Part shown: positions 1-11,050 of the stretch, piece after piece
Layout: each line of letters opens with the position of its first letter
How positions within the stretch are numbered: the stretch's first letter is position 1
Assembly (NCBI RefSeq): GCF_000350225.1
Contig: NW_005178949.1
Location: 197,144 to 261,143 of the forward strand
From: Chondrus crispus
Lineage: Eukaryota; Rhodophyta; Florideophyceae; Gigartinales; Gigartinaceae
DNA length: 64,000 bases
Direction of reading: 5' to 3'
Translations under genes and position numbers: made by a program
The notes under the pieces: generated by a model
What the model saw: only the letters and a program-made list of their open reading frames with translations
What the model was told of the DNA's origin: nothing
Databases searched by the model: none

Positions 1-38
1 ACTCAAGCAGACCTTGGTCCGCAGCCCATTTCAGGCCG
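1..38. repeat. terminal direct repeat, left copy
   Basis: These 38 bases are identical to 63963-64000, the last 38 bases of the window. Both copies lie in the same minus-strand gene and in the same codon phase. This is what a circular sequence of 63,962 bp read slightly past its origin would look like; a 63,962-bp tandem duplication would look the same. Confidence 0.95.
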
Positions 39-3000
39 ACCGAATCTGGGACACGTTCGGGGGCATCGCCCATCGTCTCTCCTGTCTTGGCGCCCCGCAG
101 CACGACCCTGCCATCTGTATGCCCACATGCCACCCTGATCGCCTCTCCCGTTCTGGCGCTTAACAGCACGACCCTGCCGTCGTTACTCCTACCGCCAAGC
201 GCGATCTTCGTGTCGTTTCCAGCCCACGCCATGCACCTGATATGCATGTAGCCGTCTGTGATTCTCTCCCATAACTTGTTCCCAGTCTTCCCGTCCCACA
301 ACCCCATCACATATCCAAACGACACGAACACCCTCGTCCCATCATTGGACCAACATGCTTTTGCTTGTGCGTAACCATACTTGGCCCGGTCTTCCCCGCA
401 TTCCCACAACTTGTCGCCCGTCTTGCTGTCCCACATCGCAAACGTTCCATCTTCTGCTGCCGTAAACACCCGCTTGCTATCTCCAGACATCTCCAGACAA
501 TGCACAGGGCTTGCGTGTGTCTCAGCATCCCCCCACATCTTCTTCCCCGTCTTCACATCGTACATCACTACGTCTCCGTCTCCAACATCAGTAGCACATA
601 TGTCATCGCTTGACCACGCAACAGCCGTGAATTCTTGCCCTTCCTTGTTGACCTTGTCGACTTCCTCTTCCTCCTCCTGCAACCTCTCCAGATTATCCCA
701 CCTCCAAATGACAATATTGGAAACATTATCCGCAGAAAACATCCGCTTTCCATCTTCTAGCCAGCCCAAGACCGTAACCCCCACTCTGTGTATCGACATG
801 TGCCGCCGTACTTCTGCCCCGGTCTCTGTGTCCCTCACAGAAACCTTCCCGTGGCCACTGGAAGCAGCCAACCATCTCCCATCCCCGGACAGAGATATTG
901 CCGCTGCCCAAAAATCATCAAATTCCGATATTCTCTTCCCCGAGCGTCCGTCCCATACCGACACCACACCCTGCCCGCCGCCACAGTACTCGCCACAGTA
1001 CAACCGCGTCCCGTCCTCCGACCATGCAATACAGAGAACGTGTTTCAAAGGCGGGCTTTCCGCGATACTCCTACCAGTCTCCCCGTCAAAGATCCACAAT
1101 CTTGCTTCATATACAGATATTCCTTCAACAACAGATCCTTGTTTAAGTTTCATCGCGAACACGCACGCGACTCGCTTTCCATTGTTCGACCACGAAATCA
1201 ACCACTTGGTCCAATCGCAGTCGGCTAGTCGAATACTCGGCAAGCCAATCACCCGAACCATCTCCCCTGTCTCTGCACACAGTATCAAAATTGACCCGTT
1301 TGAGCCGCATTCTCCCGTGCACGCCAACCGTTTCCCGCCCGGTGAAAGCGATACTTTCTTAACAACATGGCCCCCCATATTCGCTGCCTCCTTGATCTTC
1401 ACACCTCTCTCAACATCCCACAACACAACCACACCATCTTCTCTCCCAAACGCTACTCGCTTTCCATCCCCCGTCAAGTCAAAAGGGCGACTGTAACTCT
1501 CTACATCCAGGTGCCCTACATCCAGTTCCTGTCCGACTCGCTCCGCTGTAGCTCCTGTATGCATATCCCACACCTGCACGCTTGTTCCATCTGCCTGTAC
1601 TACCGCTACGTACTTTCCGTTCTCCGACCAAAACCTGCTCACACCCCATGCCACTTCAAACAACACGTTTTCTTCCATTTCCCCGTCCCGGAATGTCCGA
1701 CGAAACAGATGCTTCTCATCATCCCCCCAAGCGATCACTTCGTTCTTAGCTGCGCATCCCGACATTCCCACCACCCTCCCCTGGTCCGGAAATATGTCTT
1801 GCACCGCGCCTGATACGTTCAAGCCAGGTGTAAGCGACTTCAACCACGGCTTCTCCGCAACTTCCTCTATCCTGCGTAAGAACTCTCCAATTACTTCCGA
1901 CTCGTTCCTGAATCTCAGCAGACCATCGTACAGCTGAAACCATACCTCTCTCGAATTTCGACGAACAAAGGACGCACTCAGCCTCGCCTGTCTAGCAATC
2001 TTCTGCAACGACCACAGCCTGCCTCCCGCTTCGCACCGTTCTCCGTCTTCCCCGGCTATGTCCGTCAAAATCTTGAAATCCTCTTGAAGACTTAGCCCCT
2101 CTGCCCGAGTTAACTTCTCTGCCACCCACCTGGCATCACTCAAAACATCCCACAAATCCTCGCCCAGCCGCGCCCCCTTGAGATGGCGGCACAAGTTGTG
2201 TCGGAAATACTCGTCCTCCACCATATCCTTCTTCCACCCTCTCCCGCAAACCCACGGCGGCGCTTCTTGCCTGTTCTCACTCTCGTTCCATTGCCATTCT
2301 TGCACAAGCTTTTCATGCCACCTCTTCTCTCCCCCATTCCCACATCTCTGTTGCACGTAATCGAGCTGCAAATCGTGCAACCTGACTCCGGCGATCTTGC
2401 GACCACTTGACACTCCATCCTTTCGTTCCACTAGACTGGCCTCCACGAATTCGTGCAGCACTTTCAATGCCTGAGCTTTTCCTTTCTGTCTCCATAACAA
2501 ACAGAGCACACTCAACGGCAACCATCCTTGGCGCCGAATGACCACCAGCGACTCGTACATCTCGGCGTAGGACATCAACTGCTCATCTCCTCGGGCCTTC
2601 TCCCGATCCATCATGCACAGCGAAGCTTTAAACGCCATTGACAGGTTCTTGTATACGTACGTCTCATCCGCTCTTTCGTCCAATAGTATTGACGATGTAG
2701 CTTCCAGACACTCCAAGTACTCATCAAGCACATTTTTCAGACAAAGTTCTTTCGCAATCTCACGATGTCTCGCAATCGCTCTGCCAACCACGGACAGCGC
2801 AAGCGGAAGCCCACCGCAAAATCTCAGTATCCTCTCCGTTTGATCCCCCAGGCCCTCAACCTCTTCAAGTTGTAGGTCAGCAGACTTCAGCAAGATTTCC
2901 AGAGAGGAAGCATCTTCTTTTGTCGAAAATTGGATTTCTTCGCTTCCCTCCACCACGCCCCACTCTCGCGCTGTGAACGCTGTACGGCTGCTGTTCTCTA

Positions 3001-4312
3001 CATCCGCAATTTCTCTCAGTCTTGACATGGCTTTACTCCCGGCTATGCCTTCTCCCCCGACCATGCCTTCTCTCCAGACATCGTCGATAAGTAACAAAAT
3101 TGTCTTCCCTTTGAACCACTCTGTGACCCTCGAAACCGCAGATTCTAGCACGCTTTCTTCACGCACCGCCTTCGCTTGCGTTTCCCCTCCGCTTTCTCTC
3201 GTGATGCGGGCCAGCTGTTCCATTACTCCTCGTTCTGTCGCGTCTTGACCGAGCACCAGCCAGTATATACCGTCGCAAAACCGGCTGCGAACCTCTTCAT
3301 CCGAGGCCAGACCGCGTAGGGCGCAAGACTTTCCGATGCCTCCCATCCCCTTCGTCCCCACAACCCCTCCACGGCGCGCTCCAACAGCACCAACATTTTG
3401 ACGGTCTCCCGGACGCAAAACACTCCGCCTCAATCGTTCTTCCGGAGCCGTCATACGTTCCGTACTGTTGCCAGCATCTTCACTGCGTCCAAACTTCAGT
3501 ATGACATGATCCGGGTTCTTTGGCACTTGAAACGAAGCCTTGAAGCCATCCTTCTTCGGGTCCTTCTCTGCGGATGTAGTACGCATTTGATGACGAGCAT
3601 CGCCAATGACGTCGCTCCTCTTCGCCTCTTCCTCGAGTGGGCCATGTACGCCTTCTGTCACTACATCGCTCGAGTTCTCCTCACTTAGCTTTTTCACCTC
3701 CAGAAATACTTGTTCAACAAGATGTTCCCTTGCAAGATGGCCGAATTTATCTCCCGGCAGGTTTGTTGCCCTTACGTCATTTTCTATCCCGGTGATATCT
3801 GCCAGCTCTTTTAGCTCCCTCTTCACCATATCCGTGCTCGCCTCGCGTTGTCGTTCCTCGCTAAAAAATTTCTCCACTTCAAAAATATTATTTCCTTCCT
3901 TATCCCGGTACCGGTTGGGCTCCAACTCTCTGCATTCACGAATACTTAGTCTGTAAAACACCGGAATCAGTGTTGGTGGCTGCCTCCCACTCCTTATTGC
4001 TTCTTCCCTTCTACCTAGGAAGCAACGCAGTTCCCTCATCGTCCATTTTCGAGCTGCAAACTCGGGAGAAAGAATGAAAACGCCGACCATAGCAGACTCC
4101 ATAGCCTTCTTCATTGCATCCGGTCCGTGGCCCCCGGTCTTTAGCGAGATTTTGTCGAGGAAGCAATTAAAACCCTGATCTTCCAATTTCTGGGAAAGAA
4201 GACGTGCGATGTGTAGCTTGTCCGGGCCAGCATGGCTTATGAACACATCGGGAGACCGTATCTTTCGCCGTTTCCTGCTTGGTCCCGTCTCTTGCCGGAA
4301 GCTTTCCTGCAT
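1..4312 (-). CDS. TIR-NB-ARC-WD40 STAND protein (N-terminal 1,437 codons, runs off left edge)
   Basis: I followed this frame codon by codon from the ATG at 4310-4312 to position 1; it has no stop and no sign of introns. An in-frame TAG at 4319-4321 fixes the start. A basic N-terminus (KRRK) precedes a TIR domain from about residue 21, opening DVFISHAGPDK, with the conserved glutamate of the W-x3-E-L motif at residue 94 (the NADase position in enzymatic TIRs). The NB-ARC core follows: P-loop GMGGIGKS with Lys328, Walker B LLLIDDVW with Asp410-411, and GLPLA near 501-505. From about residue 915 WD40 repeats run to the edge. By family, this is a STAND NTPase in which ligand binding at the repeats drives oligomerisation and TIR signalling or NAD cleavage, in the cytosol. 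Ligand and pathway are unknown. If the window is circular, the last third of the repeats is 63028-63962. Confidence 0.92.
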   Translation of the reverse strand, partial: MQESFRQETGPSRKRRKIRSPDVFISHAGPDKLHIARLLSQKLEDQGFNCFLDKISLKTGGHGPDAMKKAMESAMVGVFILSPEFAARKWTMRELRCFLGRREEAIRSGRQPPTLIPVFYRLSIRECRELEPNRYRDKEGNNIFEVEKFFSEERQREASTDMVKRELKELADITGIENDVRATNLPGDKFGHLAREHLVEQVFLEVKKLSEENSSDVVTEGVHGPLEEEAKRSDVIGDARHQMRTTSAEKDPKKDGFKASFQVPKNPDHVILKFGRSEDAGNSTERMTAPEERLRRSVLRPGDRQNVGAVGARRGGVVGTKGMGGIGKSCALRGLASDEEVRSRFCDGIYWLVLGQDATERGVMEQLARITRESGGETQAKAVREESVLESAVSRVTEWFKGKTILLLIDDVWREGMVGGEGIAGSKAMSRLREIADVENSSRTAFTAREWGVVEGSEEIQFSTKEDASSLEILLKSADLQLEEVEGLGDQTERILRFCGGLPLALSVVGRAIARHREIAKELCLKNVLDEYLECLEATSSILLDERADETYVYKNLSMAFKASLCMMDREKARGDEQLMSYAEMYESLVVIRRQGWLPLSVLCLLWRQKGKAQALKVLHEFVEASLVERKDGVSSGRKIAGVRLHDLQLDYVQQRCGNGGEKRWHEKLVQEWQWNESENRQEAPPWVCGRGWKKDMVEDEYFRHNLCRHLKGARLGEDLWDVLSDARWVAEKLTRAEGLSLQEDFKILTDIAGEDGERCEAGGRLWSLQKIARQARLSASFVRRNSREVWFQLYDGLLRFRNESEVIGEFLRRIEEVAEKPWLKSLTPGLNVSGAVQDIFPDQGRVVGMSGCAAKNEVIAWGDDEKHLFRRTFRDGEMEENVLFEVAWGVSRFWSENGKYVAVVQADGTSVQVWDMHTGATAERVGQELDVGHLDVESYSRPFDLTGDGKRVAFGREDGVVVLWDVERGVKIKEAANMGGHVVKKVSLSPGGKRLACTGECGSNGSILILCAETGEMVRVIGLPSIRLADCDWTKWLISWSNNGKRVACVFAMKLKQGSVVEGISVYEARLWIFDGETGRSIAESPPLKHVLCIAWSEDGTRLYCGEYCGGGQGVVSVWDGRSGKRISEFDDFWAAAISLSGDGRWLAASSGHGKVSVRDTETGAEVRRHMSIHRVGVTVLGWLEDGKRMFSADNVSNIVIWRWDNLERLQEEEEEVDKVNKEGQEFTAVAWSSDDICATDVGDGDVVMYDVKTGKKMWGDAETHASPVHCLEMSGDSKRVFTAAEDGTFAMWDSKTGDKLWECGEDRAKYGYAQAKACWSNDGTRVFVSFGYVMGLWDGKTGNKLWERITDGYMHIRCMAWAGNDTKIALGGRSNDGRVVLLSARTGEAIRVACGHTDGRVVLRGAKTGETMGDAPERVPDSVGLKWAADQGLLE

Positions 4313-4827
4313 TCTTTCCTAAACAGCCAGACTCCGAGGACAGAACAGAAAGAAAGAGAAGTTGGTGAGGTGCCGAATGCGTTTTGCGTGAGAACAGCAC
4401 CAGCTGTTAGAAAAACAGGGGTGCGAAGGTTGAAGCCTTTGGCGCGTGGCACTCTTGTCGTTGTCACACAACGCGAAGGTTGGGGCCTTCGGCGCGTGGC
4501 ACTCTTGTCGTTGTCACACAAAGCCAAGGTTGAGGCCTTCGGCGGGTAGCACTCTTGTCGTTGTCAACGAAAGCAGAATCAGTGGCGACGGTCGTGTGGA
4601 TCAGTAGGATAAGATGATGTGCTTTTGCTTGTTCTTTCGTGAATGATGAATGTTGGCGTGACTTCTTCGCGAAAAGACGCACTCAGGGTGTAAATGACAC
4701 CAGCAACAAACCACCTGATAAATTACACCGTGTAAGATATCAGTTTGATTGTTGCTCCCCACTTCATGATGGCAGAAGTTGAGGCAGGTCCAGCCACTGT
4801 AAGCATTATGCATGCAAACGGCTGTTC
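4313..4827. other. upstream region of the TIR gene
   Basis: This 515-bp gap lies between the TIR gene start and the pogo-like transposon. It should hold the TIR gene promoter (read on the minus strand). Apart from the 50-bp tandem repeat at 4423-4568 I recognise no gene or motif. Confidence 0.5.
4423..4568. repeat. 50-bp tandem repeat, about three copies
   Basis: Units start at 4423, 4473 and 4523 with the core GCGAAGGTTGAGGCCTTCGG followed by GGCACTCTTGTCGTTGTCA. The repeat begins 111 bp upstream of the TIR gene's ATG, so it may lie in the promoter or 5' UTR. Confidence 0.9.
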
Positions 4828-7090
4828 TACAGTACCGTTCTCACTGGTCTAATTCTGGAAAAGGGTCAATTCTGGACAATATATTTTTGAGTACCCCGCC
4901 TTCGAACCTCTTTATCTCTCTCACACACCCCTCCCCCATCCTTCAATGCCTATCGCCGCTCTCCCAACTCCCTCATGCTTCCGTAGACAGTGCTCCTGAT
5001 CGGTGGTGCGAACATGCCGAGCTCCATGCGCGCTCAAACTATCGCACATAACAAAGGGATTGCTAAAAGAAAAGATGAGCGTATCAGACGGGAAAAAGCA
5101 TTACAGCTCCCGCAGCGCAGCATCTCTCCAAGGGAAGTGTCCACCCGGAGTGGTGTCACTCGCACGACAGTGTATAATATTCGAAAGGCTATCATAGATG
5201 GGGACACGCAACAGCTCGCAAAACTGCTCGATCCGGGAAAACACTTCGCAGGCCGTCGCACAGTTCTCACAAGTGCTGAGCAGAGTCTTGTCGTTCACAA
5301 GACTCTCGAAGCAGCTGAGAAAGGTTTTGCCGTTGACTGTTCTCTAATGAAGAGCATTCAGGGCAACATAGCGGCAGGAAGAGAAAATGCATTCTCCAAC
5401 CGCGTCCCATTCTCCGACACCATACGTTCATTCAGAGCACGACATAGAGAATTGGTCTATAGGGCATCCCAGAATGTTTCCATGGCAAGGCTAGCGGCAG
5501 AGAATCCAACACATATGGGCAGTCTGAAGGAAGTTATTTTCAAACTTCAGAAAGAGTTCCCAGAGGTCCTCAGAGACCCTGAAAATATGGGACTGGGATG
5601 AAACCGCTGTATGCGGTCAGTACGGTCGTAAAGTCAAGTGCTTCACCTCGTCCAGCAGCATGCAGGTGCTCGCTTGGGCATTAGGGATCCTGCCCTTGAC
5701 AGCAGGACTTGCTGTCGCAGCATGTGGCAACATAGCGCCCCTTTTTTGATAGCCTCTGGTAAGAAAGTCATGAAATCATGGCGTAAGCCTCTCGATAGGG
5801 AGGAATTCACTAATACGAATGGTTTAGTATACTGTTTGTGCAACGAAAAATGGTTTCCTCATGATGCAGAGCTTGTTGTTACACCACACGGCTCAATCGA
5901 CAAAGCCGTAATTGTCAAAGTTATTCATCATATCAATCGACATACGCGAAAAACAGTACCACCCCATGCGCATATCCTTCTCCTATTAGACGTACAAAGT
6001 TCTAGACAGGGCGATGTATGGCTCCAAGAATGTGAGAAGCTTCGAATTTTGGTTGTCAAGTTGCCTGCTAATACAACCCATCTGTTGCAGGCGTGCGACC
6101 AGTCTGTGAACAGAATTTTTCAAAAACGGTTCGTTCTACACGGGATGAGCTCCTGATGATCAGCCACATGACGTGGGCAAACTCTGCTTTTAAGATAAAG
6201 CTCGCTGTGGCGGGTTATCGCGCGTTGACTCCAGAGATTGCCAGGAAGGCATTTTATGAGTCTGGATTATGGCCAATGGATTTTAGGTTTCTTGACCGAA
6301 TTGCGACCTATTCAGGCCAGTGATAACCTCAAAGGACCTTTGTGCAGTAGTGTGAACACACGAAGTAGTCGGGCAGTTCGTGATTCTCATTTGGAAGAGG
6401 TTAGAAGTGAATCGCGCGCCTTGCTAGAAAGAATTCGACAATTATCAAACGACCCTGGCTCGGCCAGTAATACACTAGCAGAGATACAGGTACTGTTGAA
6501 CGATGAGTTCAATGTCAAAAGTTTGCTTGATACGCAGGTCTCTCCACCCAAGCTTGCAAAGACTTCACAACGTGGTCGTAAAGTCAATGTACCCACGGCC
6601 GGAGCACAGCGTCTTCAAGCAAGGTCAGAAAAAGGGACCCCAAAGCGAAGACTTGAGAGTGTCTTCAATTCTGCAAACGCCATTGAACAGAGCACTCCGA
6701 TACCTATCACAGGGACCACATTTGAAGGGAACAAAGAAAACCGTTGTCCAGGTGAGGACGGTGTTTTCGCGCAAAGGCTGATTGACTTAAAGGGAGACGT
6801 TATGGATGTTATTCCAATTGCGTCATTGCGCCAAGTCCGAAGAAGTGGCAATATCGGCGGGCAAGGGTGTGTTGAAGACGAGAGAACGGAAGTGGCAACC
6901 TCAGGCCTCGTCGGTTTGTCTCACTATCGATAAGAGTGCTCAACTCCCTGTCCAAAATTGACCCCTTTTCCCATTTTCCGTCCGTTGACGAGCTCAGGAA
7001 GGGCAAAAAACCTTGGTCTGATTGGTAAAAACGTTGATTTTTGCATTTCTGGAAAGTGTCCAGAATTAAACCAGTGAGAACGGTACTGTA
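4828..7090 (+). mobile_element. pogo/Tigger-like DNA transposon with TA target duplication
   Basis: The ends are inverted repeats of about 30 bp, starting CAGTACCGTTCTCACTGGT at 4830 and matching the reverse complement ending at 7088 with one mismatch. TA dinucleotides flank both ends (4828-4829 and 7089-7090), as in the Tc1/mariner/pogo superfamily. A subterminal inverted motif (AAAGGGTCAATT-type, near 4861 and 6955) extends the symmetry. The element is about 2.26 kb and holds one decayed transposase gene. Its right end directly touches the LTR of element F. Confidence 0.88.
5014..6933 (+). pseudogene. pogo-like DDE transposase, frameshifted
   Basis: The reading starts at ATG 5014. An N-terminal helix-turn-helix type region (…REVSTRSGVTRTTVYNIRKA) is followed by the catalytic core in a shifted frame. 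WDWDETAV near 5588 supplies the first Asp, LLLLDVQSSR near 5980 the second, and LPANTTHLLQACDQ near 6060-6105 the third, matching the DDE_1 family (pogo, Tigger, jerky). WPMDF and a charged C-terminal tail run to 6933. Frame changes near 5585, 5745, 6110 and 6320 break the gene, so it cannot make active transposase. A related N-terminal fragment lies at 33000-33630 on the minus strand. Confidence 0.82.
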
Positions 7091-7091
7091 G

Positions 7092-7442
7092 TGTTGCCCC
7101 TAGCCCAAGCCGCATACCGCATACCTCACCGACCGAGAGCGCAAAAGACCCGCGTGATAATCTCTAGTTTACCCTTGCATTTCCACTTGCTGCCTCGATA
7201 CCTACATTTCTTACCAGCGATCTCTATCTTATAGTCTTGGTGAATGCCGAGCGGGTCTCGGATCGCATGCTGTCGGCAGTGTCGGCATGGGACCGATCCC
7301 GTTGGCCTGTTGCCGACGACTTCGAAGCCGCCACCCAGGGCCTACCGTTCGCGCTCCCCCTGTCGTCCTCCCGATTCCCTCCAGCGTCCTGCCTCGCCGT
7401 TCGCGTACCTGGCTTTCCTCTCGCGCCTGCAGTGCTCCTCAC
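7092..7442 (-). repeat. element F 3' LTR, truncated by element A
   Basis: This matches 57363-57708 closely, with an 8-bp duplication (CGCATACC) and scattered substitutions. The match stops exactly where element A's LTR begins. The rest of this LTR is absent on the far side of A, so it was lost together with A's right end. Confidence 0.9.
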
Positions 7443-8484
7443 TGTAGTGCAATACGCACCTGAAAAGGGGTGAAAAGAAAGGAAAATATTTGGATATGAA
7501 AAGTAGTCCGGGTTGGGGGACACACGTGTGAATAATTGCACAGTTTTAATTTTTTGATTATTTCATTTTATTTAGTGAATTAGTTGACATTAATTTTGCT
7601 GACACTAGATTAGATCTAGGATCTAGCGCCGCGAGCTACTGTAGTGGCTCCGGCGGGGCGATATATACCTTAGCCCTCTGACCACCAAGTCAGTAAAGGT
7701 AACCCGAGTCGCCAGAGTTGAATATCGCCTTGGTCGAAGTCCGTCTTTCCCAAGACGCTCCCTTTTACCACAGATTACGTTATCATTTGCGCTCGGGGGT
7801 TCCCTTTTCTTTTTCCTTTATTTCCCTATTCTTTTCTATCTCTACCTCTATTTGTCCCTTAATTGTGTTGGTTCCACTGGAGTTGGTTGCGACCGATTCG
7901 GTGTAGGTGTTTTAGCCATCGGGCAACACGTTGTGTAGCGCTGCTACTGTTTCAAGTTCCGTCGGGAGGCTGTTGCAACGACACCTCCGTCGAAGGTCTT
8001 ACTGCATAAGACAGAGTTAGTACCGCCTACCGCGATCGCGATCGCGCTGGTGAGGATGTTCTTAGCCATCGGGCAACACGTCGGTAGTAGCGTTGCTACA
8101 CGGTTACGATCTCGTCGGGTAGTGCTGAACAAGCCCCCGTCGAAGGCCTTGAATTATACCCAAGGTGCTGAAGACGCTCGTCGAGCATTGGCCTTACAAC
8201 CCAGCGAACCGCGGTTACATCCTCGTAGACAAGCCCAACCCGCACTCGTCGAGCGCTCAAGTCTTCACAAGTCTCTACCACCATTATCTTCCCGGGCCGG
8301 GCATCTTTCCTTAACCCCCCGTCGGAGTCGAGCTACCGTGGGCCGCAAGCCCACACAAGGGGAAAGGGAGTCTCGAACGCTCCGTAGCGCGTGCCATCGG
8401 CAGTGGTTGTTGCTGTTGCTGTTTTTCTCCTTTTTGTTTGACCGTCGGACTGTGTTCGCGGCCTGCCAGGCACATTGCACTACA
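7443..8484 (+). repeat. element A 5' LTR
   Basis: The ends TGTAGTGCAA and TTGCACTACA form a perfect 10-bp inverted repeat. Inside, a stretch of about 100 bp at 7911 is repeated imperfectly at 8063 (both open TTAGCCATCGGGCAACACG), and a GCGATCGCGATCGC palindrome lies near 8031. The 20 bases TTGCACTACAAAAGTGGTCT at 8475 recur at 8561, so the LTR could instead end at 8570. A candidate primer-binding site TGGTCTCCAGACC begins at 8489. Confidence 0.88.
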
Positions 8485-8648
8485 AAAGTGGTCTCCAGAC
8501 CTAGAATTGTCTACAGCAAACCCGACCTAGAATTGTGTCAACGACAGCCTCGGTCTGGAGTTGCACTACAAAAGTGGTCTGGGTAACGGAGTCTCTTTTT
8601 TTTATTTTTGTTTGTAACTTTTTTTGTGTAGGTTCGCTCGTACGAGCA

Positions 8649-10935
8649 ATGTCGACAAGCGCACCCGGGGACGTCGGTCCCGGGGCGAGTAGGAGCGGAT
8701 CGGCAAAGGCGTCGAGGATCCCGCGAGGTCCTCGCGCCCGAAGCCAGGCCAATACGGCCACGGATCCCGAAGGTCAAGAATCCCCGACGGGGGTTGAAGC
8801 CGACAAGGATAATCTATCCTACAGGTTCGAGAAGATGGGCGAGGAAATTCGCCAAGAGATGACGAAAAATCTCGAGGCTGAATTAGCCCTCGTCCGGACG
8901 CAACTGGAGTTCCAAGCATCCGAGTTCCACACCGTTTTAGGAGAGCTATCGGCTCGAGTGGATCTCGTCGAGAAGGAGCGAGGTGAGGCGACCGACGGTC
9001 TGGAACCGGAGGTCCTAGCTTCGTTGAAAATTTCAGTCAAGGACGCAAGGCGCGACCCGAATCAAGCTTTGGAGTCCTTAGGTAAATTTAGAAACAGTAT
9101 CGACAACAGGTTCGACCGCGCCGCTCATCGTCAAAAGGACCTTGAACAGGTCCCCGGGCAAGACCCGCTCCCAACGGGTCGAGAAAGCGACCGTCGATCG
9201 AAGAAGGACAAGGCCGCGGTACAGCGGAGTTCTAAGTCGAAGACTTCGAAGAAGAATCTGCGATGCCGGGGCAAGAGTCACGGTAGTGACGAGCCGGAGG
9301 ACCAAGACTCAATGACCGAGTCAAATGGCCTTTCCGAAGATGATGACGACGGTTCGTCGAACCATGCCAGCGATTCCGAACATCGTTCAGAGGAAGGAAA
9401 AGGAATTTCGCAGGGCAAGAAAATTACCTCCAAACGGGGCGGGATCACTTCGTCCGCCTCGCGGAGAGACCAGGACGCTGAGCCAGAGGACGTCGCAACG
9501 CGACACGGGCCGCGATGGGAGGAGTTAGAGGAGCTGAATCCGACCAACTACCTCTTCAAGAAATTACTTTCGTACCAAACGTACCGCTTGCGGAACCCGC
9601 AGACATATTTGTCAAGTTCCCGGCGGACCGCCGTGCGAAAAAATCAGGAGAGATATTCCGACTAAGGTGAAGAAGGACAACACGTTCATAGGTGAGGACG
9701 AGGTCCTTGTGTTGGATTTTTTGGCAAAATCAGTTCAAGAGTTTGATACTCAAGAAATGAACGAGGGGCAAGCGATCCGCTTGTTGCCCGAATTTCTAAG
9801 CGGCATGGCCTTGAGACAGTACACTTCAGTGTCTCAGACGGCCGGGTCCCATCACGGAAAGGTGTCCGTTTGGCCGGAGGCCGTACAGTGGTTGTTGAGG
9901 AGTTTTGCAACCGACGAGGCGATCCGTCGAGCCATGCTCGCATTGCGAGAAGTACAGCAGCTACCGTCCGAGGACGAGATGGAACTTCATATCCGTCTGA
10001 CGGACGCGAGCAATCGATGTGGAAATGTACATTCGATGGAAGAACAAATGACGATGTTTATTGAAGGACTCGATTCGAGTATCATGCCGATGGTATCTCA
10101 ATACCGACAAGACAATCAGGACGTTTCGTTTTTTGAGACTAGTTAATTACGCGAAGGCGCATGGCTCGGCGAGCCGCGCCAAGGATAAGAAGACCAAGAT
10201 GGTCACGATTCAGACGCCGTCGACGTTCAGGGCGGGGAAGAGGCCCAGAGCTTCTTATCCCGCTCGTAAAAGTCACGCCGCCGTCCACTTAGCCGAGTCA
10301 ATCTCCGCGTCAGATGAGCGCGGTGCGCACGGAAGCAGGGAAAATCAGTACGAACGAGCATTGGTAGCCGAAGGCAATTTTATTGAACCATCGGAGGGCT
10401 ACGGACACGAGGACTACGCGGCAAGCGGGTCGTCAACTTTACCGACGCCCACATACACGACGGAGTCGTTTTCAGAGCCCACGGATCCCGTGATGATGTT
10501 TCGGGGGCGCGGCCACACGCCGGCTCCGCGCATTCCGATGTAAGACAAGGGTACGACGTTTCGAAGGCCAGGCTGGATGGGAAGGCCACAACGTCAAGGA
10601 AGGCCGCCGGCCCGTGGAGGACCTAGGCCGCAATATCCCGTTAAGACGCACGGACTGGTGTGCTATCATTGTTACGAAAAGGGGCACGCCGCGCCAACGT
10701 GCATTCTTTCCCTCCGGGAAAGCACCGAGTTTTGGAAAATTATGAGGCCTTGTCTCCGATGGAGAGGTTAGGGATACCATCGACGAGTTATCTGAAGGTC
10801 AAGAATTGGTTCGATTCGCAGACGGCGAGCACGCCGAGTGCTTCAGCGCCGAGGCCGAACCAGCCCTACAGAGGGCCCGCCGCGGGGTCCGCGTCGTCGG
10901 ACGTGAGAAGGAACCCGCAGCGGCAGGAAAACTAG
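8649..10935 (+). pseudogene. element A gag, frameshifted
   Basis: ATG 8649 opens a frame of acidic, Ser/Lys-rich sequence to a TAA at 9663-9665. The capsid-like part (…FLAKSVQEFDTQEMNEGQAIRLL) continues in another frame from about 9640 to 10146. A third frame carries the CCHC zinc knuckle CYHCYEKGHAAPTC near 10660-10702, after an internal stop at 10541-10543. A fourth segment runs to 10935. Gag forms the particle core and binds element RNA. With at least three frame breaks this copy is dead. Confidence 0.8.
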
Positions 10936-11050
10936 AGAGGGTAATCTCGCATGAGCCGCGAGAGGCACAGGGTGGACGTACTGTGCCCGGGGCTCGGCCC
11001 CGTTCCCCGTCTCTAAGGGAAAATCAGGCCCCGATGAGGAGGTTGTTGGA

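Noticed and set aside
381-1496. 371-codon plus-strand ORF
   Set aside because: It lies opposite the TIR-NB-ARC-WD40 gene, whose frame is fully open with all motifs. The plus product is Ser/Pro/Thr-rich and resembles nothing.
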